64,000 nucleotides of DNA. Source: Amblyornis subalaris. Lineage: Eukaryota > Chordata > Aves > Passeriformes > Ptilonorhynchidae. The stretch spans positions 2,802,837-2,866,836 of the forward strand of contig JACAXG010000032.1 of the NCBI GenBank assembly GCA_018881555.1, read 5' to 3'. Each line of letters opens with the position of its first letter. Within the stretch, counting starts at the first letter, position 1. Of the stretch, positions 1 to 13,477 are shown one piece after another. The notes beneath the pieces are model-generated. The model had not been told where the DNA came from. It saw nothing but the letters and a program-made list of their open reading frames with translations, and did no database searches. A program made the position numbers and the translations under genes.

Positions 1-1255
1 GCAACCTCAAAATAATGACCTCTGTACAGAGGCGACACAAAGACATTCATTCACCAGCCAGTTGGAAAATATCAGTTTCTGATCCTAGGGCCATTCCTGT
101 GATCAAATTAAGTGATGATTGGACATAAAAACATTCCATGCAGTTAGCNCTCTTTCTCTGAGGCAACAGTACTCAGCACTGGGGTGCGGAGTTACACCAC
201 TGTGCTCTTTCACTTCTCAGACCAGGAAAACTTGTGATCATTTATACACAGAGACACAGATTCGAAAAGGAAAACAGAGCAAAAACTTCTTCACTTTTTT
301 ATAAAACATATCACAGGTAATACCCTTCATCAGGCAGAAAAAGANGTTGAACCCGGGTCACCTACTTAATGACTGAATGCCTTAAAAAATACTAGGCTAC
401 TACACAGCAGCAGATGGAGCACTGATCTGATTACGGGGGTTGGTCAGCAGTGGCAACATTTCTGTTGCTTGAACAGAAACATGCACACCTGGATGAACAT
501 CTGGAAATACTGAGAAAATATACCAAACCCTCTNATTCAAAGGTGTCTTTTTGAAGGGAACCCAGATCTCTGGAAACATACATCAACTCTTTCTGTACTA
601 TTTAAAAAATTAAAAATATTAACACCAGCATTTCCACTATGTGCAGACCCCAGCCCTTTCAGAAGGCATATAGAAGTGTTCTGCAGACAGCTGATGAATA
701 GACATGTTCAGAAGAGATAGGCAGAGAAAAATTCAGTTACTGGTACACACCATTTTGCCTATATGTACCTGACTGGAAGTACTTCACATTTGCAGACATC
801 AAGCGTTTGGGGAATACAAAGGACCCAAACTGAGGTGTCTGGGGCTTAGGAATCTATACAGAGAGGAAGCAGCCAAGACAAGGAGCANGGATGCCCTGTA
901 GGCTCTCTCCTGATGACCCCTTTGGCACACTGCTGTGCCTCTCAAATGCAGAGGAGAGATGAGAAGATGAGAAGGAGCAGGAAGTTTTGTTAAAGCCCTT
1001 TCCATCTCCTTCCGGTCTTCCCTTTTTCATCATCCTGTTGCAGCAAGAGACATGTTTCAATGTTGAAGGAGAAACACAAAGTTGCTCAGGCTGCATTTTT
1101 TTTCTCGGATAATGATGCACTGGGAAAAGCTAGCAGGACAAATAGAAGAATCTTTGAGGCTGGAACTCCTCTGGAGCCACTCAGTCTGTTTGACAGTCCA
1201 CACTGACCAGCAGGCTAAGCTGGTCAAGCACATCTTCCATTCTTACCAGAGAACT

Positions 1256-1284
1256 CTCCTAAAGGAGAACTATCTCCTAAAGGA
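1256..1284. repeat. Short direct repeat, 11-base unit, period 18
   Basis: The 11-mer ctcctaaagga occurs at 1256-1266 and again at 1274-1284. It is a small local duplication with no larger array around it and no visible function. Confidence 0.6.
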
Positions 1285-3481
1285 ATATAGATAGTGGGTA
1301 AATACAATTTAGTTTCAATTTAGAATTGGAAGANGAAAAAAATTATCTATGCTTACCCGAATCAATATAGCTACTCAGGATTTGATTTCACAGCAAAGTA
1401 GCTTCATCAGCTACTTATGCTAAAGGTTAATTAAGATTGTATTTGTCAATGTATGAATATGGGTATGCACATTTCTAGGAATTCTAACCAATGGTAAGAT
1501 TCCATATGCTATTAGGTATTCCTGAGACAGTGCTTTGGAATGTTTGGGTGCCCATGTCTTAACTTCTATTTCCACATTATACTAGAAAGCGTGATGATCT
1601 ATGAATCAAGAGAGTCTCACATGTAATCTAAAAACATGCTGAAAGCATCTCAGTCCAGCATTCATAGAGGTAAATTAAGTTGTCTCTAATTAATTCTATG
1701 AATCATGATTTGAAGCATTTCAGATCCTTTAAAATGTAGAGCTTAATATAAAAATAGGAATTTGTTGAAGTTGTACGTATGGCAGAATAAACAAAANGTT
1801 TCCTTCGGTGTCTAAAAATGTAATTTTTCCCCTTCTTATTTCCATGTGATAGTATGGAGTAAAACTCAAACNTGGGAATGATGTGTCCCAAAAATTAATT
1901 TATAGATGGGGATTATTTTCCATGTTAATATCTGAGATGTTCCTGAAATTTCTTTGGGAATCAATTAACCCATTGATAATAGAAGTATACAGAGGGAAAC
2001 AGTATATGCAGAATATAACACATAAACAATTTTGTCATCGTTACCTTCTCCATTTGCAGGTACAGAAAAATAGANAAACTCAACTCTTCACTATACACAC
2101 AAAAAAGAAAACAGCTGGAGTTTTGTTTCATATAGGAAAATGGAATGGCCTGTTCTTTCTATTTATTTTTTTATGAAATGCAGGATGATAGGACCCTACT
2201 TTTAACCTTATGACATAATAAATCAATAAAGGATATGTAATGAAATAAATGGAACACAAAAGTACAGCAAAAATTGTGCAAGTGAATACTTTTCACAGCA
2301 TGCTGTCATCCCTTGGAATTAACTCCAGCAGGAGATTATTAAGTCAAATATGAAAGATTTTTAAAGGGCTGAATAATTTTATGAGTAATAACAACAATAT
2401 GAATGTTAAAGTAATCTATTGTTATGCTCCAAGGGCAAATTGATAGCTGCAGGGGTCAAGAAGATATCCTCTTCTCTGCCTTCCTTTTCACACAACTGGC
2501 TAAGTTCATTAAGGGCTTTTCTTCAACCTTCTCTCAAACATCAGACATTGGTCACTTCTGAAGGCAGCAAAAATGCAAGACTGGACAAATGAGACATAAA
2601 ACTTGTCTGATCCAGTACTACAAACCCAATGCTCCTTCTCATCATGTTTATCTGAATGTATTTTACATCCAGCGTAAAAGGAGACTGTTTCCTGTGTTCA
2701 CCATCTCCATGGATGCAGCATAGGTACTTGTAAGCTTGCTGTTCTAAGGAACTTAGCATTTTAATTCTCACATCTCATCCACACTTCCATCTGGGAATCT
2801 AGCTCTTCTTTTATTCACCTAGTAGTTTCCATTAATTTTCCAAGCTTAGGCTCTGAAGAATGCTGAAAAGGAGAATAGAAAAGAAAAAGCACCAAAAAAA
2901 CCTCCTTGACTGAATGTTCTGCTCCTATCAAGATCACTTTTCCCCAAGATGAGGACAATAACAATCTCTGTGACACTATTCTCACCCTGCTTTTGAGATC
3001 TTCTTAGTGAGCAGCAATGATATCAGAAGAGGATGCACAGGAACAAATCTGCATTCAGTGTAAAATTCTGGTTGCATTGGCCTCGGTAGTTCTTCCATGT
3101 TACCTTTGTGAGACATTTAAAAAAAATTTAAGCTTCCTTTCTAAACCTTTCACATGTTAAAATTCTGTGAATNCTTCAAAGAGAATTAACAAAGAATTTA
3201 GATTCTTCATGAAGCAAATGAACTCTCAACCAGTTTTGAAGAGCAGTCTGATATATCTTTGGGTACTTCCCACCACAAAGTCATTTGTGAAGTTTATTTT
3301 GCCATCTTATTGCTCCTGAGAGTTTTGCAACCTACTGTGCCTGAAAGACTTGGTAAAAAGTAGTGATTCAAAACACAAGAGCAAAGTTGTTGCCACTAAT
3401 TTATTATTGTTGCTATTATAAATTTCAAAATTCACAACAAAACATTGCAGTAGTCTATTCAAACACCATATAAAATGATGC

Positions 3482-3511
<30 letters not shown>
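3482..3511. repeat. AAT trinucleotide microsatellite
   Basis: Ten uninterrupted AAT units are followed by a degenerate ggtgatgat tail. This is an ordinary simple repeat and is likely length-polymorphic between individuals. Confidence 0.95.
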
Positions 3512-3512
<1 letters not shown>

Positions 3513-4358
3513 GTGATGATAATAGTTACTTAGTTCTTTAAAAAAGTGCTTCTTAGGTTTACTTCAATGAAGTAAGCTAACCAAAGTTTATATTCTATCC
3601 ATGTAGATTGTATTTAGTAAAGGCTTGTGTAGAACTCTTCTGACAAAGGGCACTATCCAGCTTGACTTCTCTGGGAACTAGAACAGACCTACCAAGAGGC
3701 AGAAGAATGAGACATCAGAATAACTAGGAAATAAAACCTATCATTACAAAAGCTACTGACAGGTATTTAATTCTTCAAAGCATATTTAATTTGGAAGAAA
3801 CAAGCACCGAAACTACTCATTTACCTTAGGTATACCTCTGTCACCTTATCATTCATGTCTCAAACATTATTCTGCCCTTCAGAGTTACTTGGTGTTAACC
3901 ATGAGTCTGTGTTAAGCATCATTTCCAAAGTGCCAGAGGCAACCGTGCTCTGATCAGGAATACCTGTACTGGAAAAGTTGTCAAGCGGAGCAACATTTCT
4001 GTGATGGTCCTGAGAGAATACCAGCTGCAGCTCCTTCTAGATCAGTAAATAAAATACATTCATCAAAAGCTGTATCTGCATAGTTTTGGGGATGGAGCAA
4101 TAATGTAGTTCTGAAACAAAACTCCAGTGACCTGATTTATTGTATAGTTTCCGTTTCAGAGATGATTTAGTGTACATGAATAAGTGTTCTATCTGATGAA
4201 ACAGAAACGAAAGATCAGTTTGAGGTGCCTGAAAAATGTATTTCCAACCCCTGATGAGGATATAAAGTCCCAAACATTGGTGCTTCAGACAGATTTGAAC
4301 CAAAGTTTGCGAATATTTTGTCCAAAGTCTCAAACTAAATCTAGTCCAATGTTACTAT

Positions 4359-4535
4359 ATCATAAAATCATAGAATGGTTTGAGTTAGAAGACTTAAACA
4401 TCATTAAGTTCCAATCTCCCTGCCAGAGGCAGAGACACCTTCTACTAGAACAGGTTCCTCAAAGCTGCTTCCAAGCTAACCTTGAACACTTCCAGGGATG
4501 GGACAGCCACAACTTCTCTGCTGGAACCACATGTG
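4359..4535 (-). mobile_element. CR1 LINE, 3'-end fragment
   Basis: Read on the minus strand, this ends in the CR1 tail: the plus strand opens with atcataaaatcatagaatgg, the complement of the ATTCTATG-type terminal repeat. Inward lie diverged versions of the usual CR1 3' landmarks: the 'tagttccaa' stretch, the 'ccctgcca' stretch, 'gaccaggttgctcaaagc' and 'ccttgaacacttccagggatgg'. Only about 175 bases remain, typical of CR1 5' truncation. Nothing here codes for protein. The subfamily cannot be set by eye. Confidence 0.88.
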
Positions 4536-7500
4536 ATCCATATGTAAAATCTGTGATTTTAGTTGTTTTGGTCTAGTGACCTCCTGTTGCACTATGTTAC
4601 TTGTTAGAATAGGCATAGTCAACNGCATTTAAATGCCCTGCTCTTCACTCTCCCACATCTCCAGGAGAAAGGAACACTGCTGTGTGAATCAACAATCCAA
4701 CAAGAACTTCAGTAGAAACACACATCTTCCCTGCTACCACAGAACCAATTTATTTATTCACAAGCACCCACAACACATACAAAGAGACTCATTGCTTGTT
4801 GAGCTTAACTGCATCTTTAATAAAAGGATAAAAATGAAGATTCTACAAGCTGCAACATTGTGGTCTACTTGTATATCATCAGGGGACTGTCTGAAACAGC
4901 CTTGGTAGTATTTTTGCTGTAATTGTATTTCATATGTTTTTTATTGCCTGTCACAAAAGAAGAAGAAAAAAAATCTTTAAATTTACTTCTCTGGATATTT
5001 AATACTCAATTTTAGTTCCTCTGAGGGTAACAAGTTCATATTATCCCAAAACATCTCCCCATCCTCCCAATACAGCGCATGAGCAGAGTAGGGTATCTAA
5101 TAGTAAAATACATGGAAAATACTGAGTGGTGTCTAAACTAGATAAGAGGGAACCACAAGGAGAGAGAGAAAAGAGGAATCCTAATATGCATGTCTTAAAA
5201 ATAGATCCAAGCCAGACACAGCAGGAACTTAACAAGAAGACTTCTTTACTCAGGTGAGTCCCTTAATGAATATTGTGCTCATAAAACCTGCGAGGGACAT
5301 ATGCCAGCCAGGCAGCCCTAGAACAAGCAGTCTAAGGTTGTCTTGTATACAAGTCCTAATCTTCTATAAACCTTCTGAAATCAACTGCAAGATAGAGCCT
5401 TTAGGAGAAGATGGTCAAAATGGGATTTCCATGACAAACTGCTCAGTGTCACCTGAGTGAATTTGCAACTGCTCAGGTTCTTCCAGGACTTGGAAAGCAC
5501 TCACTGACAGACGTCCCAATGCATACAAATGAGGGACTCACAGATTTCAGAGAATCTGAAAAAGTGTTTGATAATATTGAAAGAATTACTTTTCTTCAGA
5601 GGTTGCATGTACACAACATATATCTGAGAAACTGTGAAGGCTCCATGTCATTTCCCACCAGATGATCTGTCCTGAAGAATCTGATTTCAGTGCTGAGTTT
5701 AGAGTGACTTGATGTGATCTGATCATGCTGCAGAGATCTCTTCTTTTAAAGTTGGAGATAGATTTCTGGGGTCACCAGACTTTTTGAACCAGTCCTTATT
5801 TTGAAGGCTCCTGTGTCCTCAAAAATGGCAAAATTCTGACAAAAGGGTCATCCATGCTTCTCCCAAGAACATATATATTTTTTCTATGTTATTATGGGCA
5901 CTGAATTTATGAGCTGAAGCTCTACCTCAGTGATGAGCATTTCAGCTACAAGGTGAGATAGAGTTTAGAGCCACAGTCTCTCAGCTGAGGAAGGATTTTT
6001 ATCACACATGCAACAATCAGTTTTGCTGAGGGCTGTTTAGGAATTACCCCATTTTTGCTGTGAAGACCTCATTTCTTCGTCTAATCGCAGCTTAGAGAAA
6101 TTACTGAGTTAGGAAGCAATTAGTGCTTAATGCTAGCATTTTTCAACTATACTAAATCTAACAGTTGTGATTTTTTCAGCCACTGAGCGAGAATAAAAAG
6201 TAATGCAGTATGAACAGTAGATGGAATTGCTATAGTTATTAGTACGATTATTATTGTTATTATACGTAAAAAATAAAAGAAAGGAAGATACACCTGTACT
6301 GTTGGGGGGTTTTAGTTGTTTGGTTTTGTTTTTTTTTTAATTCATCAAAATGTACTTGAAATGGTAAGATTTTCTGTTGATGGTTGTGTCTGAATGATGG
6401 CTTTTTCCAGTCACACAAAGGAGAAAAATGGTTCACATGGAACATGTTTTTAAATAAACAAGAAATTAATTTCAAGACAGTTACATTTCCTGCTCTATGA
6501 CGTGACAACTGCATGTTGTTATAGTGACACCTGTCAAATAAGGAGTTCAGAAAAGTAATGGATTAACACAGAACCTGCAGCTTTGGCAGGATTGATCTTA
6601 CAACAAATTCTGTTTGAAGAATATTTTTGTATTTGGTGAATATGAAACATCTGTTACATATATAACGCTCACAATCCCAAACCTTTTCTGCTTCCACATC
6701 ATGCTAGATAAAAACATTGCAATTGTACAGGAGTTCAGGACCAGAAAGGACCCACTGGCTTGGCAGAACACCACTGGAAGGGTAATAGTTCCACCAACCG
6801 CAACAACATTTTGTTGTATTATCCCTATTGTCACCTTCAAACTGTAAATTAGAATAAAGGACTAAGAGAAAAGATGAGACAAAAATCTGAAAATCATATA
6901 ATTAAAATTTATGCAGGATAATGATTTTATGGAATCAAGCTTGAAAACTTTTCTTAGTGGCAAATGATGTTCATTTTTGAGAAGGGATAAGTTCGTATAA
7001 TCAAATGCATCCTGTAGTGAATTCCCATGTTAGTAAGTACTGTAATGCAAGGAGAGAAAAAAAATAATTACAGTAAGAACCTAAAGCTTTCTAGATCTGA
7101 ATATTTTAAAATGTTCAGAAGGAGAAGCAAGTTGTTAAACAAGAAAATGTTCACTTTCCTTTTAAGACTTCCTGATTAAATGTGATTATTGCATGTTCTC
7201 AAGTAGTAGGAATAGAATTGTTGATTTCACATATTTTTCTTATGTTGGACTACAAATTTAACAGCTATAAAGGGGGAATATAGCTGGATCAAGATCCTTT
7301 GGCCCAGAATCATCTATTGAAGAAGAGATTTATCACAAACTTCCCCCGAATGTATGGTATTAAAGACTAATTTTTGAACTAATCTAATTAAAGTCAATTT
7401 GGGGATAGTGGTACTTCTCTAATTGTTTCTGAGACATACACATTAGCAACAGAGAGTGTTATGTTGTCATGGCAACAGGACTATGATAATGACTTCAGAC

Positions 7501-10500
7501 ACAGAATTGAATTATGTCACAAAGGTGGTTTGGGAACAGCTGCTTCTGTGCAAGTTTGGTTAGAAGGAACAGGGTCGTGTTTTGGCTTCAAAGAAAGAAA
7601 CACATGGTGCACTGTAGGTGCATATAAAGAGCCCACTCCACTCTGTAGGTGTTTTGACGCTTGGCTACAGTAACAACAATTTTATTANGGATACTTCATT
7701 CTTATCATTCTGCAATTTGTGTAAAAATGTTTCACACGCGATGAGCTTGGTACTTCACTCAGTGTCGTAAGGGTGAGGACCTCTGTACTCTCTCCTTTTC
7801 CTAAGCTTGACCAACAGATAAAGGTATATGAAGGAGTCCACTGTGATCCTTCCATAGTCTTCAAGTACTGAAGCATAAATAAGAGACTTAGAAGCACACT
7901 TGTCATATTAAAATTCAAGACAATGAGATACTTCATGAAATGGGATGGCCTGTTGAGTAAAGTGCCTCAGAATGTTCTGTATGAAGATGTACTCCATCTG
8001 CACTGAGCAAAATGCCTGACCTTAACTTTCTTTGTTCTGTTGTTTTTTTTTTCCTGAGTGTTGTTGTGTCTCCATTATGAATTCATGGTCTAGAAAAAAG
8101 TGAACTCAGCACAAGATAGAAAGATTTCCTGTTCATTAATTACATGCTATTAACTTGACAACTTTGGTTGTGGCTTAGAAGGCAAATAGCTGTCCACATT
8201 GCAACACTTATGTTCACAGCATAGCACAGATCTCATAAAGGTGATTCAGGATACTTTATAGAAAGCAGGACATCAGACAGTAAAGTTAACCTCCAAAACA
8301 GCTCCCTTAGTGCTAGTGTAGGAAAAACGCAAGAGAATGTAAGGGTTCAGATACCTTAAAAGCCAAAAAACATAAAGGAAACTTCATTCTGGCTGGTACA
8401 GCTCCATATACAGGTGTCGAGTATGAACTGAGTATTTCTAAGTTTCTTGAGAAAAGGAAAATGAAAACAGTGAGTATGTATAAAGAGAAATGTTGGGTTA
8501 GGTATTTAAAAAAAAGTAATACTAACACCGAAATGTACAACTAGAATGTTTTTAAGGAAACTTTTTAAATACTAAGAACAATATCTCCNTTAACAAGAAA
8601 AATCATACATTTTGGTTTCCTGTGGAGTTGCCTCCAGTGTTATCTAGGAAGATATGACTTCCTCATAAAATTTATCTGATGGTGGAAGTTCTAAATGCAA
8701 TCCTTCTATGTGTATTCCCTACTGTNTGATAAGGGCTGAGGTCATACTGCAGACAGCTGTATGTTCTCTCTCAAGTACTTAGATGCCTGTTTTTACAATA
8801 TGTTTAGGGACAGAGTATCTTTGAAATAACTGTGTCTATGTCAAAGTTTGTTGAACTTGGTGGACAGGTTAAAAAATTATGGACAAGCAGAGAGGAGGGA
8901 GAGATTGACATACAGTGCGATCTTAAATTTTATTTCTCTAAGAAATCTCACTGGGATGGTCAAAACAAAGCAAACAGAAAGCCAATATCTTGCTGGAAAT
9001 ATCTGAGAAACAGTGGGAAGGTTTACAGATAAAAGAATATCACAGGATTAAGACATTGAGGCTAATTTTAAGCAAATGGCATAAATTCAAGCCTGTTCAT
9101 TTTTGTAACAGAAAGAAACAACATATTACAGCAATATACTGCTTTTGATGACTTTATAGCACAGATGTCAGGACTATAGCTTGGGAACACCTACTATCAC
9201 TGAGAGCTTGGCTTGAAGGGATGAGACAATAATTTTTTCTGGGTTGATAGAATTCTCTTCCAAAGTCTGTTTTCTGACACACTTTCAAATATTTCACTAT
9301 TCATCTCTCTGTCTTGATGATTCTGGTGTGAGTTTTACAAAGAGGCATCTCCTATTCATAACTTGACCTAGTATATGGCATCTTTCTTCCTAAACCACTG
9401 GCAGCAGTTCTGATAAAGGCATTAAAGCAGTTGTAGATGATGCATTTGGTTTGGGGATGCTTTGGCAAATCTACAATACTGTTCTCCCTAATTGTGACAC
9501 AGAACGAACAGACTGTGGATGAAGTAGAGAACATCTGTATATAATACGTATAACATGACTCAGTAATTTTAAGTAATATATATATATTTTTAATTCCTTA
9601 TATGAAGCAAATATAAATCATTAGAGCACCTGTCTGAAAATAGAATTTTATCTTAATGCTTATGGACATGCACCACAATCTGGGTTTGAACTTTGCCTGG
9701 GCTGTAGGAGACCAAAGCTCAAACTTATGTTTTTCATGATAATGAGATATGCCAGCTTTATGAAATGAATAACAGGTTTCCATATAATTCTTTTTATCAT
9801 TAGTGGTATCCAAACCACCACATTGTAGTTTATCTCTGATCACAAAAGCTTCACAGGACAAAACAGAACTGAGATGAGAAAAGAAATGGGGAACGGTGAT
9901 GAATATCTTCAATTACTGCATATAAGTTTTGTAAAAGCATCAGGCACATTTCTGTAGTGTGGAGAGTTTAGTTTGAAACACTTGATAAACGCATCAAGTA
10001 CAATCCATTTTTCTCTGTTAGAACAATCAGACTGTTTAGACCACTGATAAGGTATTTGTTTGTTGGCAGCTGTCAACGTGTACAGCTAGTCAAATCAGCC
10101 CTGACAAAATAAAGTTACACAGAAACACGCAATTCATTGAGCCCAAGTGTCTCATTTCAAACATCTCAGGTTTAACAAGCGTTCACTGACTGCAGAGGTG
10201 GGTTTGCAGGAAACCATTTTATTTCCTGGTAGATCTGCTATGGGGACAGGGATCTCACAAACTGTGAAAAACTCAAATTGGATTCACACTGCTGCTCAAG
10301 AGCCAGGTCCTGTGCAACCACCCAGTGGAAATGACAGTATCATCAGTTTAATGGCAGGGATTATCTGGAAAATTGAAAGGAACACCAATTGCCCTAAGCA
10401 GCTACAGTATCCAAGAGCTACCACTAGACATAGAGAGCAAGGAAATGCTATTGATGTAATGTGAGCAGCAAAAAACTTTAACGTTGACTTAAAATTTCCT

Positions 10501-10711
10501 GTAACTAAAACCCCCTACTTTTAAGCAAGCTCTACACTTAGATTTGATCTTGTTCCTTTCCCAGCCCTCCCTGACTTATACTATGCCTGCGAGGAGCCAC
10601 CCACACAGAGTATTAGTGCAGGGATGTTCAAATGAGCCAAAGTTATCTGTGCTGCTTTCTATAATAATCAGTGCTTTAAAATAGATTGCATTTCCTTAGA
10701 ATTACACTCAC
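4536..10711. other. Unique AT-rich sequence, no gene recognised
   Basis: About 6.2 kb without a recognisable gene or element. A G/T-rich low-complexity patch lies near 6301-6342, and an alternating TA run lies near 9578-9590. Good-looking isolated splice donors occur at 5253/5254 and 5952/5953 on the plus strand, but I found no convincing acceptor to pair with either. Small frames throughout are short and compositionally unremarkable. Confidence 0.55.
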
Positions 10712-10769
10712 CACTTCCTTGTCCTTCCTCTCCTTGATCAGAAGCATGACAAGGATCACACAGTTCATC
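10712..10769 (-). other. Candidate short internal exon (unverified)
   Basis: On the minus strand an acceptor (ttgtaaattgttgttag) is followed by 58 bases and a good donor, GTG|GTGAGTG. The frame is open: one base completes an incoming codon, then 19 codons read MNCVILVMLLIKERKDKEV and end in phase 0. A hydrophobic run followed by a charged K/E/R/D stretch would suit the end of a membrane segment. The exon is so short that an open frame is expected by chance fairly often. I do not recognise the protein. Confidence 0.15.
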
Positions 10770-12584
10770 CTAACAACAATTTACAAAGTGTGGTCTGTAT
10801 AGTATTCAGCAGAATGACATTTGTGAATTCTATCACAGATCTGAGCAAAACTCTACAGCTAAGTAAAGGAATAGTCNCAGAATCATTGCTGATTAGCTGC
10901 TTATCCTCCCTCTATCAAAGAGCAGTCATTGAACTGGCTTATACAAGTCCTAAACTGTAGTTGCTGATGGCTCAGCTGCATGATCTAAAGAAGTATGAAC
11001 ACAAAAATTCACCAGCTGTCAGAACTGCCTGTTCCCAAAGTGCAGTGGGAAAATCCACCCTCTAACCATATTTGGCCCAAGAGTACAAGTCTGGAGAGCA
11101 TACACAGAACTGGAAGCATGGTCTAGAAGTAAGAATTATAACAGCCTTTCAAATTCAGAGAATATTAAGATAAGGGCTTAAGGTATCACCAACAAAAAAT
11201 AATATTGGGAAATACAATAACATTAAAAAGATACTAACCCTGAAAATATGTCATTTTTTCCAAAGTAGCTCAACTACAGACCAAAATTTGGCTTTTTCCT
11301 GACCCTTTAATAGAATGGCATAGACCAGAAAGTCATTAGTTGGACACACAGGTAAAACGCAGCCAACACCATTCCAATAATGACAATGTCCTCTTAATGA
11401 AAAAGTTGTTCTTATGGTCCATCAGAGTTCACATCTGTAGATTTAAAAACATAAGCAACAATTAGGCATATTTTTAAAAATTTAAAACCAATGTGGTTTT
11501 TAGAAAATGTCTATTTCTCAGACATGAGTTAATTTAAATTAAAACACACATTCACAAAAAAATTGGTGAAGTCAGGCAATACTCATAAAATAGGGAAAAC
11601 TAGTAGTCTCCTTTTAATTTTTTTTTATCCCGTCAGTTCGTATCCATATGTTGTGTTTCGTCTTATCCTTATACTTTTCATAGTAGAGATAGGTTTGCTT
11701 CATTATCCATCCATATACGTTCGCCACTTAGGCGCAGTGGGCTTCTAGTCAACAAAGTTTTGAAGAACTATGGTTAGACAAATACATTTAGAATAATACA
11801 TGATGAGGGATCATTTATGAAAATGAAGTGAAGAGAAAGTGAATAAGAAAATTACATAATTGAAAAGCACCACAGAAGGGTGGATTTTACAACTGTTTGT
11901 TAATAATCTTAACAAATTTGCTCAGATTACATCCACCTAACATGCTAAGTAATGGTGCAGCTAGAAGAATGGTGAAAGACCATGTTCTCTGACTTTTTCC
12001 AGTTGCACTGTAAGACAAAATTGATAAGTGTGCTTATGTGTGTCAGGACTAAGAAGAAAAGAAATAGATATTTTAAAAATTAAGCTGCTTTCCTTTGTGT
12101 TGCAAGAATGTTGAAAATCATTTGAATACTTCAAGAACAAAAAAGGTGGGAAGAGAATGAACATATGGCAGTGCAAATCAGCAGGTTGTGCAAAGACTAT
12201 TTCATAGTGTATCTTACAAGTAAATTATAATATTATTTGGACTGATGTCTTGGTAAAATTGATGTAAAGTTGCATGGAGATGTATCTACTGTATCTGAAA
12301 TATGAAATAAAATGCTGGATAAGATAGCTATAAAGCTTATCCACAGCAAATCTTCAATGGCTCTTTGTCATACCTCCTCTTTCTTAAATGGCCATTTCCA
12401 CTGAGTGGAAACCACAGATACAGAAAGAAGAATATTTAATGACTTAAGAAAGGAGACTTGATTCACTTTTTCATAAACACATGACAATTTTATTAATTTG
12501 TTAAATAATATTTAATCTGTATTTAATTTCATAAAGTACTAAAAAGAATTGCACAAGTATTGCAGAGATGGTAGCAAATAACCA
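10770..12584. other. Unique AT-rich sequence
   Basis: No gene or element was recognised. A 38-base interval at 11314-11351 on the plus strand is bounded by a pyrimidine-rich acceptor (ctttttcctgaccctttaatag) and a CAG|GTAAAA donor. It is open in one frame and ends in phase 2. It is too short to call alone and is discussed as an observation. Confidence 0.5.
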
Positions 12585-13313
12585 GATCCTGCCTTGGGTC
12601 ACAACAACCCCCTGCAGTGCTGCAGGTTGGGGGCAGAGTGGCTGGAAAACTGCCCAGTGGAAAAGGACCTGGGGGTGCTGGTCAACAGCAGCTGAACATG
12701 AGCCAGCAGTGCCCAGGTGGCCAAGAAGGCCAAGAGCATCCTGGTCTATATCAGCAANAGNGTGGCCAGCAGGACCAGGGAAGTGATTATCCCTCCGTAC
12801 TCGGCACAGGTGAGGCCACACCTCGAGTCCCAGGTTCAGTTTCGGGCGCCTCAAAGACATTGAGGTGTTGAAGCACCCAGAGAAGGAAAACGGAGCTGGG
12901 GAAGGGTGTGGAGCTCAAGTCTGGTGAGGAGCAGCTGAGGGAGCTGGGGGGCTCAGCCTGGAGAAAAGGAGGCTCAGGGGGGACTTTATCACTCTCTACA
13001 ACTCCCTGAAAGGAGGCTATAGCCAGGTGGGGGTTGGTCTCTTCTTGCAGGTAGCAAGTGTTAGGACAAGATGAAGCACCCTCAAACTGCATTAGCAAAG
13101 GTTTAGTTTGAATATTAGCAAAAATTTCTTCACCAAAAGTTATCAAGCACTGGAATGGACTGCTCAGGGAAATGTTTGAGTCCCCATATATGGAGGGATT
13201 TAAAAGACATGTAGATGTGACACTTCAGGACGTGGTTTAGTGGTGGGCTTGGCAGAGCTGAGTTAACAGTTGAACTCAATGATCTTTTCCAACTTCAATG
13301 TTTCTATGATTTT
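12585..13313 (+). mobile_element. CR1 LINE, 5'-truncated copy with intact 3' end
   Basis: The copy starts inside the end of the reverse-transcriptase frame (the 'gggtcacaacaacccc' segment). It runs through the standard CR1 order: 'gacctgggggtgctggtc', 'aacatgagccagcagtg', 'gtggccaagaaggcc', 'agtgattatccctc', 'gagaaaaggaggctcag', 'ctacaactccctgaaagg', 'gtgggggttggtctcttct', 'ttggaatggactgctcagg'-type sequence, 'atttaaaagacatgtagatg', and a tctatgatttt tail at about 13303-13313. It is 5'-truncated, which is usual for CR1, and carries several frame-breaking changes, so no functional protein remains. Two Ns fall at 12758 and 12761. Large minus-strand open frames here are shadows of the CR1 sequence. 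Confidence 0.95.
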
Positions 13314-13477
13314 AGCCAGAATATTAATTATAAGCTTTTGGAATTCCTTTCAAAAATGTAATTTTAATAAATAAACGAAGGAAGCATAAAATCTATAAGC
13401 TTGAAGCACAAGCAGATGTATCAGAAGGTTATTTTGATGAAACAGGAAATACACAACTAAGTCAGTGCAAAAAATGA

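Larger units (their letters stand above)
1..4358. other. AT-rich noncoding stretch, no gene recognised
   Basis: No frame here has both convincing splice sites and protein-like composition. Visible structure is limited to an 18-base-period direct repeat near 1256-1284, an AAT microsatellite at 3482-3511 and short A/T runs. Single N bases occur at several positions (for example 149, 345, 534, 888). The longest open frames are about 100 codons, begin at arbitrary points and resemble no family I know. Intronic or intergenic DNA is the simplest reading. Confidence 0.6.

Noticed and set aside
5890..5952. Plus-strand stretch ending in AAG|GTGAGA and reading YELKLYLSDEHFSYK
   Set aside because: Attractive peptide and donor, but no acceptor with a pyrimidine tract precedes it and the frame is only about 16 codons.
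12501..13146. Two 119-codon minus-strand frames
   Set aside because: They are antisense shadows of the plus-strand CR1 copy.
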